Of a stretch of 64,000 nt of DNA, positions 42,824 through 51,437 are shown piece by piece. The stretch lies in the NCBI GenBank assembly GCA_000155435.1, contig DS990260.1, forward strand, positions 1,442,396-1,506,395. Reading direction: 5' to 3'. The DNA comes from Clostridiales bacterium 1_7_47FAA. Its GTDB lineage: Bacteria > Bacillota > Clostridia > Lachnospirales > Lachnospiraceae. Position 1 is the first letter of the stretch, and each line of letters opens with the position of its first letter. The position numbers and the translations under genes were made by a program. A model generated the notes under the pieces. That model had not been told where the DNA came from and did no database searches. It worked only from the letters and a program-made list of their open reading frames with translations.

Positions 42824-43588
42824 TTAATCAATCACTTCAACACTCTCAATAACCGGCTGGTTTTCCCTTGCCACGGTACCGTTGTTATCCTCTACCTTGG
42901 TGTCCCCGCAGATTGCATCCACTACCTCCATGCCCTCTGTCACATAACCGAAGCATGCGTATTCCCCGTCCAGGAACGTGCTGTCCTCATGTACAATAAA
43001 GAACTGGGAACTGGCGCTGTCCTTTATCTGCGAGCGGGCCATGGATATGGCTCCCCTTGTGTGGGATAAGGGGTTCTCCACGCCGTTGCTGGCAAACTCC
43101 CCCTTGATTTCCTCATCGGATCCGCCTAATCCGTTTCCCAGGGGATCGCCGCCCTGAATCATGAAACCGTCAATGATGCGGTGGAAGGTAAGGCCGTCAT
43201 AAAAGCCTTCCTTGGCCAGCTTCAGGTAATTCGCCACTGTAATCGGCGCCTTGTCCCCGTCCAGTGTTACGGATATGGTCCCATAATCCCTGACCGTGAT
43301 CTTCACATGATGCTCTCCGGCCGCTGCCTCCAGGTCTTCAGGTGAGATCCAGCTGTCCCCAGCCTGTCCTTCTGTGCCTGTGGTCTCTTCACTGCCCGCC
43401 TGTTCCTTTGTTTCCGTCTTCGTATCCGTCTTTGTTTGCTCCTTCGTATCTGCCTCTGTCCGGCTTTCCTTCTCCGCTTTTGTGGTCTGGGCCACCGCAT
43501 CACTGCTGCCTGACCTGCCGCCGCATCCGGCCAGCATGGAAACCGCCAGCATGGCTGTCACACATACGCACATCCATTTTTTCATCAT
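42824..43588 (-). CDS. Peptidyl-prolyl cis-trans isomerase, cyclophilin-type lipoprotein
   Basis: Surface lipoprotein of 254 residues that should help fold exported proteins. The lipobox is VSMLAGCGGR, followed by a long linker rich in Lys/Glu/Thr (repeats of the TKTETKEQ kind) to about residue 85. The cyclophilin core starts at ITVRDYGTISVTLDGDKAPI and includes YDGLTFHRIIDGFMIQGGDP, GAISMARSQIKDSASSQFFI and the FGYVTEGMEVVDAI segment. The active-site arginine (FHRII) and phenylalanine/glutamine residues are present. It is transcribed alone. Confidence 0.93.
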   Translation of the reverse strand: MMKKWMCVCVTAMLAVSMLAGCGGRSGSSDAVAQTTKAEKESRTEADTKEQTKTDTKTETKEQAGSEETTGTEGQAGDSWISPEDLEAAAGEHHVKITVRDYGTISVTLDGDKAPITVANYLKLAKEGFYDGLTFHRIIDGFMIQGGDPLGNGLGGSDEEIKGEFASNGVENPLSHTRGAISMARSQIKDSASSQFFIVHEDSTFLDGEYACFGYVTEGMEVVDAICGDTKVEDNNGTVARENQPVIESVEVID

Positions 43589-43713
43589 AACTGCTCCTCT
43601 TTCATCTGGAACCGTATATCACCGCCATAAGCCGCATGTCCCGGCACATCCCGGGCCTGTTTTCCAACACGCCCTGCAGTAGAAGGTTCCTGGTATTAAG
43701 CATGAACTGCCAG

Positions 43714-43742
43714 AGCATATTGTAACATCCAAACCTTGTCCA
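43714..43742 (-). promoter_or_regulatory. Promoter of the cyclophilin gene
   Basis: On the minus strand TGGACA (43737-43742) and TATGCT (43714-43719) are 17 bases apart, about 125 bases before the start, just after the cytX stop. Confidence 0.55.
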
Positions 43743-43764
43743 CGTAAAGGACTTTATGGAATTA

Positions 43765-44961
43765 TCACATTTTCATCACATTTACCGTTCCCGTATCCTT
43801 TGAGGATACCTTGTGGCACACATAGGTGAGCGCCATGGTGGCCGCCATGTCCGGCAATGTGTTCCCCACCGGTGTATCCACCTGCATCAAAAGCCGGTAG
43901 AGGATGAATCCGGCCAGCCATATAAGCAGGTTCCTGACGCAATAGGCATCCCTGCTGCAGTCCTTGCCAAGCAGGAAATAGTCGGTTATCTGGATGGCAA
44001 TCATGGGCGCGAACACGGATCCTATCAGATAGAGGAAGCCCGTGATATTGTCCATGGGAAATGTGACGGCCGCCGCGGTACCCACCACCGTCACTGCCAC
44101 TGCCGCCCATTTTTCCTTTATGGCGGAAGAGATGGATACACTGGATACCCCGGCTGAATATGCGTCCAGGAATGTGGTGGTAACCGTGGACAGCACCACG
44201 ATCAGAAGTCCGGTAAGGCCCAGTCCCGCCTTTACCAGGATGACGGAAATATCATACTCCCCTGTATGGATGGCCGCCCCCATACCGATCACGTACATGA
44301 AAATGCTTACGATGCCATACACCGCCGCGCTGGCCGCCGTGGCGGCGAAGGGCTTTTCAGCCTCCCTGGTATAATCGCTGATCAAAGGGAACCAGGACAG
44401 GGGCATTGCCACGGACAGCTCCACGGCGGCCCCGAAGCTCATGGTCCCGTCTGATATACCAACCGCCGCGCCATGGCCTGCGAATATGACACGGCACAGG
44501 ATAAGGGTGAGGATGAAAAGCGCCCCCATGGCTATTACGTTGATTTTCCCCAGGTTCTGGATTCCAATCAATATCCATATGAGGATCAGGCCGCCGATGA
44601 CCAGGCACCAGACCCAACGGCCCGCCCCATAGATGCCTCCTGCCGCCAGGGCGCCGTCGTATATCATGATGGAGGTCCATCCCACCAGCTGAAGCACATT
44701 AAGCAGCACAAACAGAAGGCTCCCCCGCTCCCCAAAACTCATCTTCACGGTTTCCATGGCGCTCTTTCCCGTATACCCGCCAATAAGGCCCGCCAGGAAC
44801 AAAAGGGCGCAGCCAATCACATGGCCCAGTATGATGGCTGCCAGCCCCCTGCCAAATCCCAGGGGCGCAAGATATGTACCTGTCAGTATCTCCGCAATGG
44901 ACACCCCGGCCCCGAACCAGATTAAGCCGTTGCTGAATATAGAAGTCTTTTTTCCGCTCAT
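43765..44961 (-). CDS. cytX: Putative hydroxymethylpyrimidine transporter
   Basis: Membrane protein of 398 residues with about eleven to twelve membrane segments, of the cytosine permease (NCS1) family. NGLIWFGAGVSIAEILTGTY, GHVIGCALLFLAGLIGGYTG and GSLLFVLLNVLQLVGWTSIM fit CytX, the family member linked by TPP riboswitches to thiamine pyrimidine salvage. It starts 12 bases after thiD with AAGGAGG, and both lie under the TPP riboswitch. Uptake of hydroxymethylpyrimidine is therefore the best guess; cytosine is the alternative. Confidence 0.88.
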   Translation of the reverse strand: MSGKKTSIFSNGLIWFGAGVSIAEILTGTYLAPLGFGRGLAAIILGHVIGCALLFLAGLIGGYTGKSAMETVKMSFGERGSLLFVLLNVLQLVGWTSIMIYDGALAAGGIYGAGRWVWCLVIGGLILIWILIGIQNLGKINVIAMGALFILTLILCRVIFAGHGAAVGISDGTMSFGAAVELSVAMPLSWFPLISDYTREAEKPFAATAASAAVYGIVSIFMYVIGMGAAIHTGEYDISVILVKAGLGLTGLLIVVLSTVTTTFLDAYSAGVSSVSISSAIKEKWAAVAVTVVGTAAAVTFPMDNITGFLYLIGSVFAPMIAIQITDYFLLGKDCSRDAYCVRNLLIWLAGFILYRLLMQVDTPVGNTLPDMAATMALTYVCHKVSSKDTGTVNVMKM

Positions 44962-44973
44962 ATCCCCGCCTCC

Positions 44974-45765
44974 TTAATATTCGCCACGGATGGCAAATGC
45001 ATGGTTCATGGGACCGCTTCCCTTTCCCAGGTCAAGCATCGCAGCCAGGGCGCCGGACAGATATGCCTTGGCCCGTTCCACGGCCAGGTCCATGGGCATC
45101 CCCTTTGCCAGGTTGGAGGCAATGGCGCTGGAAAGGGTACATCCGGTTCCATGGGTGTTGGGATTGTTGATCCGCTTTCCGTAAAACCACTTAGCCTGCC
45201 CGTCCATGTACAGCAGGTCATTGGCATCGTTCTGCTGATGGCCTCCCTTGCACAGCACGGCGCATCCGCACCTGTCCCCGATGAGGCGGGCCGCCTGTTC
45301 CATATCTTCGGGGGAGTTTATCTTCATCCCTGACAGGATTTCCGCCTCCGGCACATTGGGGGTCAGAAGGTCCGCCATGGGGATCAGCCTGTCCTTAAGG
45401 ACAGTAACCGCTTCCCCGTCAATGAGCCTGGATCCGCTGGTGGCTGCCATGACCGGATCCACCACAATATGGGACGCATGATAGAAGGCCAGCTTTCCCG
45501 CAATCATCTCAATCAGTCCTGCCGAGGAAACCATTCCGATTTTTACTGCATCCGGGAAGATATCCGTAAAAATATCATCCAGCTGCTCACCCAGAAATTC
45601 AGGTGATACTTCCATTATTCCTGTTACGCCGGTTGTGTTCTGTGCAGTAAGGGCCGTGATTGCGCTCATGCCGTAAACCCCATGGGCTGTCATGGTCTTT
45701 AAATCTGCCTGGATGCCGGCGCCTCCGCTGGAATCACTTCCTGCGATTGTTAATGCAGTGTACAT
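44974..45765 (-). CDS. thiD: Hydroxymethylpyrimidine/phosphomethylpyrimidine kinase
   Basis: Ribokinase-family enzyme of 263 residues that phosphorylates hydroxymethylpyrimidine and its monophosphate in thiamine synthesis and salvage. Motifs are LTIAGSDSSGGAGIQADLKT near the start, DPVMAATSGSRLI, LTPNVPEAEIL and the anion-hole NTHGTGCTLSSAIA near the end. ATG 45765 has AAGGAG seven bases upstream; an ATG two codons earlier sits too close to the site. The long upstream frame runs through the riboswitch and is not coding. cytX follows, so the operon takes up and phosphorylates the thiamine pyrimidine. Confidence 0.94.
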   Translation of the reverse strand: MYTALTIAGSDSSGGAGIQADLKTMTAHGVYGMSAITALTAQNTTGVTGIMEVSPEFLGEQLDDIFTDIFPDAVKIGMVSSAGLIEMIAGKLAFYHASHIVVDPVMAATSGSRLIDGEAVTVLKDRLIPMADLLTPNVPEAEILSGMKINSPEDMEQAARLIGDRCGCAVLCKGGHQQNDANDLLYMDGQAKWFYGKRINNPNTHGTGCTLSSAIASNLAKGMPMDLAVERAKAYLSGALAAMLDLGKGSGPMNHAFAIRGEY

Positions 45766-45876
45766 AGTCATTCTCCTTTTCGCATTAATTTTCTTAGGCG
45801 GCAGAAGGTGGTGCCCCCGATCTGCCGCCGGGCCATAAAGTAACTGAAACGGATACCGGCCTCGTGCAGGCGCGCC

Positions 45877-45910
45877 AAAACGGCGGTACACCAAAACAGG
45901 TGCACCGCCG
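45877..45910 (-). terminator. Riboswitch-controlled terminator upstream of thiD
   Basis: CGGCGGTACACC (45881-45892) and GGTGCACCGCCG (45899-45910) form a 12-base stem with one wobble pair and a six-base loop. TTTT follows on the minus strand. It lies just after the TPP aptamer and before thiD, the expected expression platform. Confidence 0.82.
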
Positions 45911-45927
45911 GCATATAATCCCTATGG

Positions 45928-46012
45928 TCCCTACGTTGGCATTATCCAAATCAGGTAATGGGTCTAGGCATGAACAGCCTACTCTCAGCCCACTTAAGTG
46001 AGCTCCCCGTTG
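45928..46012 (-). ncRNA. TPP riboswitch (thi box)
   Basis: On the minus strand the conserved thi-box blocks appear in order: ACGGGGAGC, GGGCTGAGAG, GACCC, ACCTGATTTGGATAATGCC and AACGTAGGGA. Binding of thiamine pyrophosphate should favour the terminator at 45877-45910 and switch off thiD-cytX. With the promoter upstream and the leader downstream, it explains the 349-base gap 45766-46114. Confidence 0.96.
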
Positions 46013-46028
46013 TCTATTTACAAATCCT

Positions 46029-46056
46029 ATTATAACTCGTAATCAGGAAAAAGCAA
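46029..46056 (-). promoter_or_regulatory. Promoter of the thiD-cytX operon
   Basis: On the minus strand TTGCTT (46051-46056) and TATAAT (46029-46034) are 16 bases apart and lie just before the TPP aptamer. Confidence 0.75.
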
Positions 46057-46114
46057 TCTGTTTTTCCATCCCGCCATGATGGCCGCTGCAATCCTTATCC
46101 CGGCCTTTGGCCAG

Positions 46115-47419
46115 CTATCTTATCATCCTGTCCATGATTTTAACCATGGCGGTAAATGTGGCGCCGTCATAATCCATGTCGAATTCGTCCCCCGGGTGGT
46201 TTAATATCCTGCGTATGCTGAGGATTCCAAGGCCGCCGTCCTTTTTGCTGGAAAGGATCCTGCCGCCGCTCTGCTTTATCTGGCCGTCATAGGAATTTTC
46301 CACCATCATCATCAGGTGGTCCTCCATCCATCTGGCCTGGATGCGGACGAACCGTTCCGTTTCCAGACGCCTGCATGCCTCGAAGGCATTTTCCAGAAGG
46401 TTTCCGATGACAATGCACAGTGTCAGGTCATCCACCGGGACATGGGCCGACAGGTCCATCCTGGCCTCGAAATCAATCCGGCCCTGCCTGGCCCTTGCTG
46501 CATATTCCTGAAGCAGGCCGTTGACAGCCTGGTTCTGGCAGAATACCATGTCGGCCGCGCGGTCCAGCTCTTCCTTCAGGTTCTTAAGATACCGTTCCTG
46601 CTCCTCCTTGCCCATGTTCTGCAGCGCATGGATGTGATGGCGGAAATCATGCTTGATGATGCGGACCTGTTCGATATAATCCAGTGTCTGGTTATAGTGC
46701 TCCCTCTGCTTGCCGATGAGCTGCCTTGCAAACTGCAGTTCCTCCTCCGTCTTCCTGCGGCATATGATTCCCAGGGTATTGCCCAGGATCATCACATAGA
46801 GTACCAGGATCATGGCGCAAAGGGCAAGGAAGAACAGGATGTCCTCTATCCCCCTGATTGCCAGGGACCTGGGCGAGAATATGGTGTTGGTGCCGATGAA
46901 CAGGACGAGCAGGGATACGGACGGATACGTAAGCAGCAGGGAACAGGAACGTTTAGAGAGCTGTGCAAAAAGGCGCTGCACCGTATCCTTAAGAAAGTAA
47001 CGGACAAACAGGCAGAATCCGGCTGCAGAGATCAGGGACACTACCACGGAAATCTGCCCATAGGTCAGGCTGACCCGGTTAAGCAGCAGCCAGGCCGCGA
47101 ATTCATTCAGGGACGTGGACAGCACTGCAAAGAGCCAGGCGGATATGTAGAGGAATGCCTTTTCCAGCAGGCCGCCCTGGAAGAAGATAAGCAGCACAAG
47201 AAAAAACAGGCAGGAAAACACACCCTGAAATACAAAAAACACCTGCGGCCTGATATGGAACAGGGACTGCATGGATACCATGATGACCCACAGATAGGCG
47301 GACACGGCCGCGATATTTTCCCGGTTCCTGTGTTTTGGCTCCAGACATACAAAGATGGGCATCATGCGCACGGCCATGTTAATCAGGTTCAGGATAATCG
47401 TACATGCATTGTCGTTCAT
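46115..47419 (-). CDS. Sensor histidine kinase, GHKL/AgrC type
   Basis: Kinase of 434 residues. About six membrane segments fill residues 1-215. A coiled linker leads to the phospho-accepting histidine in RIIKHDFRHHIHALQNMGKE, then the GHKL ATPase domain with GNLLENAFEACRR and the glycine-rich DGGLGILSIRRI. The domain plan matches AgrC-like kinases, which pair with LytTR regulators, as found here: the kinase starts seven bases after the regulator gene. The signal is unknown; no peptide precursor gene is visible beside it. Confidence 0.9.
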   Translation of the reverse strand: MNDNACTIILNLINMAVRMMPIFVCLEPKHRNRENIAAVSAYLWVIMVSMQSLFHIRPQVFFVFQGVFSCLFFLVLLIFFQGGLLEKAFLYISAWLFAVLSTSLNEFAAWLLLNRVSLTYGQISVVVSLISAAGFCLFVRYFLKDTVQRLFAQLSKRSCSLLLTYPSVSLLVLFIGTNTIFSPRSLAIRGIEDILFFLALCAMILVLYVMILGNTLGIICRRKTEEELQFARQLIGKQREHYNQTLDYIEQVRIIKHDFRHHIHALQNMGKEEQERYLKNLKEELDRAADMVFCQNQAVNGLLQEYAARARQGRIDFEARMDLSAHVPVDDLTLCIVIGNLLENAFEACRRLETERFVRIQARWMEDHLMMMVENSYDGQIKQSGGRILSSKKDGGLGILSIRRILNHPGDEFDMDYDGATFTAMVKIMDRMIR

Positions 47420-47426
47420 AGGAACC

Positions 47427-48128
47427 TCATTTCAGCCTGTGATGGTAATATGCATTCTTGCTCTGCTTGTAAAAGTTCCTGGATATGGGAATCATCTGGC
47501 CGTCCTTCATATAGAAGCAGGAATCCTCCAGCCGTTCCACCTGTTCCAGGTTGACCAGATAGCTCTGGTGGCAGCGCAGGAACCCCGGGTATCCCCCCAG
47601 TTCCTCCTGCAGTTCGGTCAGCTTCTGGTGGATGGAAATCACTTCCCCGTCCGTAAGGGTTACAAAGACCCGGTGAAGCCGGTTCTCAAACCATGCAATC
47701 CGTTCCAGCTTAAGCTGCAGGGGCACGCGGTTATGTACCACGGATATACAGGCGTCATCCCCGCCCAGGCGCTGCTTTACCACCCGCTCCATGGTGGCCT
47801 CAAAGTCCTTTTTCCCCACGGGCTTCAGGATGAACCCGGCTGCATTGACACTGTAGCCATCCACCGCCGCTTCCAGGGACGAGGTGATGAGGACCACCGG
47901 GCTGCTCCCTTTTCCCAGACGGGCAGCTGTCTCAATGCCGTTAAGCCCGGGCATCATCACATCCAGCAGATACAGGTCATACTGCTTCCCGGATTCCAGC
48001 AGTCCGGTCCCGTTCCCATATGTATCAATCTGTACTTCCCTGCCGCGTTCCCTAAAAAAAGCAGATGTATACCCCACGACCAGGGCGCATTCTTCCTTTG
48101 TATCATCGCAGACAGCAATCTTAAGCAT
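47427..48128 (-). CDS. Response regulator, LytTR family
   Basis: Regulator of 233 residues: a receiver domain (about 1-120; AVCDDTKEE, phospho-acceptor in LYLLDVMMPGLNG, lysine in FILKPVGKKD) and a LytTR DNA-binding domain (about 130-230; RIAWFENRLHRVFVTLTDGE, FLRCHQSYLVNLEQVERLED). LytTR proteins bind pairs of direct repeats. Such a pair occurs in front of the divergent symporter gene (48231-48285), which makes the symporter the likely target. The regulator gene is first and the kinase second in the operon. Confidence 0.92.
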   Translation of the reverse strand: MLKIAVCDDTKEECALVVGYTSAFFRERGREVQIDTYGNGTGLLESGKQYDLYLLDVMMPGLNGIETAARLGKGSSPVVLITSSLEAAVDGYSVNAAGFILKPVGKKDFEATMERVVKQRLGGDDACISVVHNRVPLQLKLERIAWFENRLHRVFVTLTDGEVISIHQKLTELQEELGGYPGFLRCHQSYLVNLEQVERLEDSCFYMKDGQMIPISRNFYKQSKNAYYHHRLK

Positions 48129-48230
48129 CCTTCATCCCCCTCCGCCTATGGAACCAGGCGCCTGTCCGTAATATCCCCCGTACATTTCCTTCTATTTTAT
48201 GGTGATTCCTCCCATAAGTCAAGTTCTGGC

Positions 48231-48285
48231 GGAAATGTCATATTTGGTATATTTTCTGCAGAAATGGTCATTAAGTACACAACGG
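48231..48285. promoter_or_regulatory. Direct repeats upstream of the symporter, candidate LytTR sites
   Basis: GCGGAAATG-TCATATT and GCAGAAATGGTCATTAA are similar direct repeats about 30 bases apart. The second also completes a TTTCTGCAGAAA palindrome. A TGG-TACACT extended -10 follows at 48291-48299. The layout fits a LytTR regulator activating the symporter gene. Confidence 0.45.
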
Positions 48286-48331
48286 GTTTATGGTACACTT
48301 ATTGTAAGAAAATTATTACAGGAGGGATTTT

Positions 48332-49789
48332 ATGGGTACAAACATCATTGTAACAATCATTGTAATCGTCTACCTGCTTTTCATGCTGTGGATCGGATGG
48401 TATTCATCCACCAAGATTTCCACCAACACCGACTTCATGGTAGCCGGACGCCGCCTTGGACCGCTTCTCATGGCAGGCACCCTGGCAGCCACTGAAATCG
48501 GCGGCGGAAGCTCCCTGGGCGTTGTTCAGAACGGTATGTCCGGCTATGGACTCAGCGCTTCCTGGTACATCACCACCATGGGCATTGCATTCATCATCTT
48601 AAGTTTCATTGCCCCCAAGTTCCGGGCAGCCACCGTTAAGACGGTTCCTGAGTATTTCCGCAGACGCTACGGCAAGTCCTGCGGCATCATCACAGCCATC
48701 ATCATGCTGCTGCCCCTGGTGGGTCTTACAGCCGGACAGTTCATTGCATCCGCAGTCATCCTGTCCACCATGTTAAACATTGATTACCAGGTAGCCGTCA
48801 TCATCGTTGCCGTGGTGGTTACCATCTACTCCATCATGGGCGGCCTCTGGAGCGTCACGCTGACAGACTTTGTCCAGGTATTCCTGATTGTGATTGGCAT
48901 GATCATCGCTGTTCCGTTTGCCATGAATTATGCAGGCGGCTGGGGACAGATATCCGCCAACATCCCGGCAGGCACCCTGAACCTGTTTGAGGGATATGAC
49001 CTGTTCGGGATCATTTCCCTGGTCATCATGTACACGGCCACCTTCTCCGTGGGCCAGGAAGCGGTGTCGCGCTTCTATGCCGCAAGGGATGAAAAGGCTG
49101 CCAAGGGCGGCGCATGGCTGGCCGCGCTGGTGAACTTCATCTATGCGTTCATACCGACCATCCTGGGTATCATTACCCTGGCATTAATCAATATGGGCAA
49201 GTTCAGTTCCGACCAGTTTGCCGCCGTTGGCGCGCGTTACGCCCTTCCGGTACTTGCCATCAATACCATGCCCGCCATCATCTGCGGCCTGCTGTTTGCC
49301 GGAATCATTTCCGCAACCATGTCCAGTTCCGACTCCGACCTGTTAGGCGCAGGCTCCATTTTCGCCAATGACATCTACAAGGCCGTGTTAAAACCGGATG
49401 CATCCAGCCAGTCCGTCATGAGGGTGACCAAGATTGTCATGTGCCTGGTGGGTGTGGCATCCATGCTCATCGCCCTGTTCAACACACAGAGCATCGTATC
49501 CATCCTGATGTTCTGCTTCACCCTGAGGGCCGCCGGTTCCTTCTTCCCATATGTAATGGGACACTACTGGAAAAAGGCTTCCACCGCAGGAACCATTGCT
49601 TCCCTGATTGCGGGAACCATCGTGGTTGTATACCTGGAACATGTATCCAAGGGAATGCTGTTCGGTATAAAATTCAGCCAGCCCATCATCCCGGGCCTTG
49701 TGGCGGCATTCATCTGCTTCATCATCTTCTCCTACGCCATGCCGCCGAAGGTTGAATCCACGGAACTGGCGCCGGAAGAGGATGACTGA
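48332..49789 (+). CDS. Sodium:solute symporter (SSS family)
   Basis: Membrane transporter of 485 residues with about thirteen hydrophobic segments. Family marks are FMLWIGWYSSTKISTNTDFM, AGRRLGPLLMAGTLAATEIG, VPEYFRRRYGKSCGIITAII and the sodium-site region ISATMSSSDSDLLGAGSIFA. It should import an organic solute with sodium; the substrate cannot be told (amino acid, carboxylate and sugar carriers share this fold). It is divergent from an AgrC/LytTR-like pair, reminiscent of LytTR systems that control pyruvate or other carbon uptake. GGAGGG precedes the start and a long terminator follows. Confidence 0.92.
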   Translation: MGTNIIVTIIVIVYLLFMLWIGWYSSTKISTNTDFMVAGRRLGPLLMAGTLAATEIGGGSSLGVVQNGMSGYGLSASWYITTMGIAFIILSFIAPKFRAATVKTVPEYFRRRYGKSCGIITAIIMLLPLVGLTAGQFIASAVILSTMLNIDYQVAVIIVAVVVTIYSIMGGLWSVTLTDFVQVFLIVIGMIIAVPFAMNYAGGWGQISANIPAGTLNLFEGYDLFGIISLVIMYTATFSVGQEAVSRFYAARDEKAAKGGAWLAALVNFIYAFIPTILGIITLALINMGKFSSDQFAAVGARYALPVLAINTMPAIICGLLFAGIISATMSSSDSDLLGAGSIFANDIYKAVLKPDASSQSVMRVTKIVMCLVGVASMLIALFNTQSIVSILMFCFTLRAAGSFFPYVMGHYWKKASTAGTIASLIAGTIVVVYLEHVSKGMLFGIKFSQPIIPGLVAAFICFIIFSYAMPPKVESTELAPEEDD

Positions 49790-49814
49790 TAGGAAATAAC
49801 GTATCATATAAACA

Positions 49815-49875
49815 AGGACAGACCCGGCGCCGTCCCACCCTTTGAAGGTTTGGGACAGCGCCGGGTCTGTTCCTG
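49815..49875. terminator. Long bidirectional terminator hairpin
   Basis: ACAGACCCGGCGC (49818-49830) pairs with GCGCCGGGTCTGT (49858-49870), and GTCCCA/TGGGAC extends the stem inward past one mismatch. It separates the convergent symporter and L,D-transpeptidase genes. T-runs are short. Confidence 0.82.
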
Positions 49876-49894
49876 TTCATCTGATGATGGATGG

Positions 49895-50473
49895 TCATGG
49901 TCCCACCGTGACCGGTACCCCCAGATTACAGTATTCCCATAATATGTCCATCACGTCATTGGTGACGGCAATGCATCCTGCCGTACCGCCCCCCTGCTCG
50001 CCATGTATCATGATGGCCCCGCCTAAGGGCGTATCCCAGGGCGGCTGCTCTCCTGCTTTGTTGGCGTCCACGATTGCCTTGTACTGCTCCTCGTTAATCA
50101 GCCCGTCGGCCAGGCCCCGCTCTGCGTCGTCGATGTTGGGATAGGATAGCCCCAGTGACAGATAGTACTGGCTCTGGTCGTTCTTCGTGCACACGTAGAA
50201 CTTGCCGGAAGGGGTTATCCCATCCCCCTGCTGCACCTTGTCCCCTGTTGCGGACTCCCTTCCAATCTGGGCCGGCCAGCTTCCGATGGTGGAATTATAA
50301 CGGCTCAGGGTGACCGTGCTTCCCTTTTTGCTTACATAGATACTGATACCGTTCACGGACGGCCTATAGACTGCCCCCGGTCCTGTCTGCCCAGCCATGG
50401 CGCTTACAGGGCCTGATACCGCCAGGGCCAGTGATAAAAGCCCAAGCCCAAGGCATTTACGGATGTTCCTCAT
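49895..50473 (-). CDS. Small L,D-transpeptidase (YkuD/ErfK family), secreted
   Basis: Secreted protein of 192 residues with a signal peptide (SLALAVSGPVSAMAGQ, cleavage after about residue 27) and a catalytic domain of the YkuD type. It begins near ISIYVSKKGSTVTLSRYNST and holds the histidine in AIMIHGEQGGG and the nucleophile in TAGCIAVTNDVMDILW. The common SHGC motif reads TAGC here, as in several short ErfK-like proteins. ATG 50473 follows AAGGAG by seven bases; the longer frame is unsupported. It probably modifies peptidoglycan cross-links. Confidence 0.85.
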   Translation of the reverse strand: MRNIRKCLGLGLLSLALAVSGPVSAMAGQTGPGAVYRPSVNGISIYVSKKGSTVTLSRYNSTIGSWPAQIGRESATGDKVQQGDGITPSGKFYVCTKNDQSQYYLSLGLSYPNIDDAERGLADGLINEEQYKAIVDANKAGEQPPWDTPLGGAIMIHGEQGGGTAGCIAVTNDVMDILWEYCNLGVPVTVGP

Positions 50474-50564
50474 GTCTGTTCTCCTTACAACCATTTTTTA
50501 CCTGACGCCATTATACCATATGGACCCGGAAATGGAATGCAAGTAATAAAATCGAAAGGAAATC

Positions 50565-51314
50565 CTAAGCATTTATTTCCTCCCCGTAACCCAGTAACGG
50601 AAGCACATCCATGGGGTAGTCCAGGATGACCAGCGCAGCCTCCTTATCCAGATAGTGTTCCTGTTTGTGGATAATCACGATATTGCGTCCTGTAAAATAC
50701 TCAATATACTGCCGGAATACCTCGGAGGCCAGGGTGGTTCCCAGAAGCAGCAGGGTATCCGCCTTTGTTATCTCAACCGTGGTCTTGGTCATGTTCTGGC
50801 TGTCCACCATCTCCCCAATCAGGGAAATCATGGGCCTCACAGGGATATTGCAGGATGGGCAGATCGGCACGCGCCTGGCCTGCGCCATATATGTAACCGG
50901 ATATTTCTTCTTGCACCTTGGGCACTGGTTCTGGTAAATGCTTCCGTGAAGGTTAATGACATGACGGCATCCTCCCCTTCTTGGCTTGTCATAGATGTTG
51001 CTGTCTATGATGCACTGAAGCTTCCCCGCCCGCTCCATGGCGGCCAGGGCCGGGCCGGATGCCGTATCCCTTGGGGCGTTATGGAGCATTTCCTTTTTAT
51101 AAAACTCAAAGAACTGTTCCGGACGCGTGTTGTAAAATGCGCTGGAATACATTTCCTCCACACCATAGCCATAACGGTTTTCAATGTCATATGCCTTATC
51201 CTGCTTCTTGATTCCTATGAATCCTCCCTCTTCCATCATGCCGGAACCACAGAGCGCTACCGTATAGTTGCTGTCATCCAGGATCTTCCTCAGCTGTTCT
51301 ATCTTCCCGTTCAT
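50565..51314 (-). CDS. Degenerate Sir2-family protein
   Basis: Protein of 249 residues with a sirtuin plan: NAD-binding start (TVALCGSGMMEEGGFIG), the NIYDK segment at 106-110 where sirtuins have NID, His123 in VINLHGSI as the catalytic histidine, a zinc knuckle (Cys131, 134, 152, 155), then RPMISLIGEMV and LLLLGTTLAS. The usual GAGxS...GIPDFR stretch is altered: the arginine and the PDF part are missing. It may bind NAD and hydrolyse it or deacetylate poorly, or serve as a sensor. ATG 51314 has GGGAGG six bases upstream. It is a single gene. Confidence 0.78.
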   Translation of the reverse strand: MNGKIEQLRKILDDSNYTVALCGSGMMEEGGFIGIKKQDKAYDIENRYGYGVEEMYSSAFYNTRPEQFFEFYKKEMLHNAPRDTASGPALAAMERAGKLQCIIDSNIYDKPRRGGCRHVINLHGSIYQNQCPRCKKKYPVTYMAQARRVPICPSCNIPVRPMISLIGEMVDSQNMTKTTVEITKADTLLLLGTTLASEVFRQYIEYFTGRNIVIIHKQEHYLDKEAALVILDYPMDVLPLLGYGEEINA

Positions 51315-51437
51315 AGTGATACCTCCCTTTAGTCCCTCTCCCGGCAGTGCCGGAAGGTTAACCATTGTCATGTATTATCACTATTATATATTTTTTTCCA
51401 GATTATTACCACATTTTTCCGCTTATTTTTCTAACTA

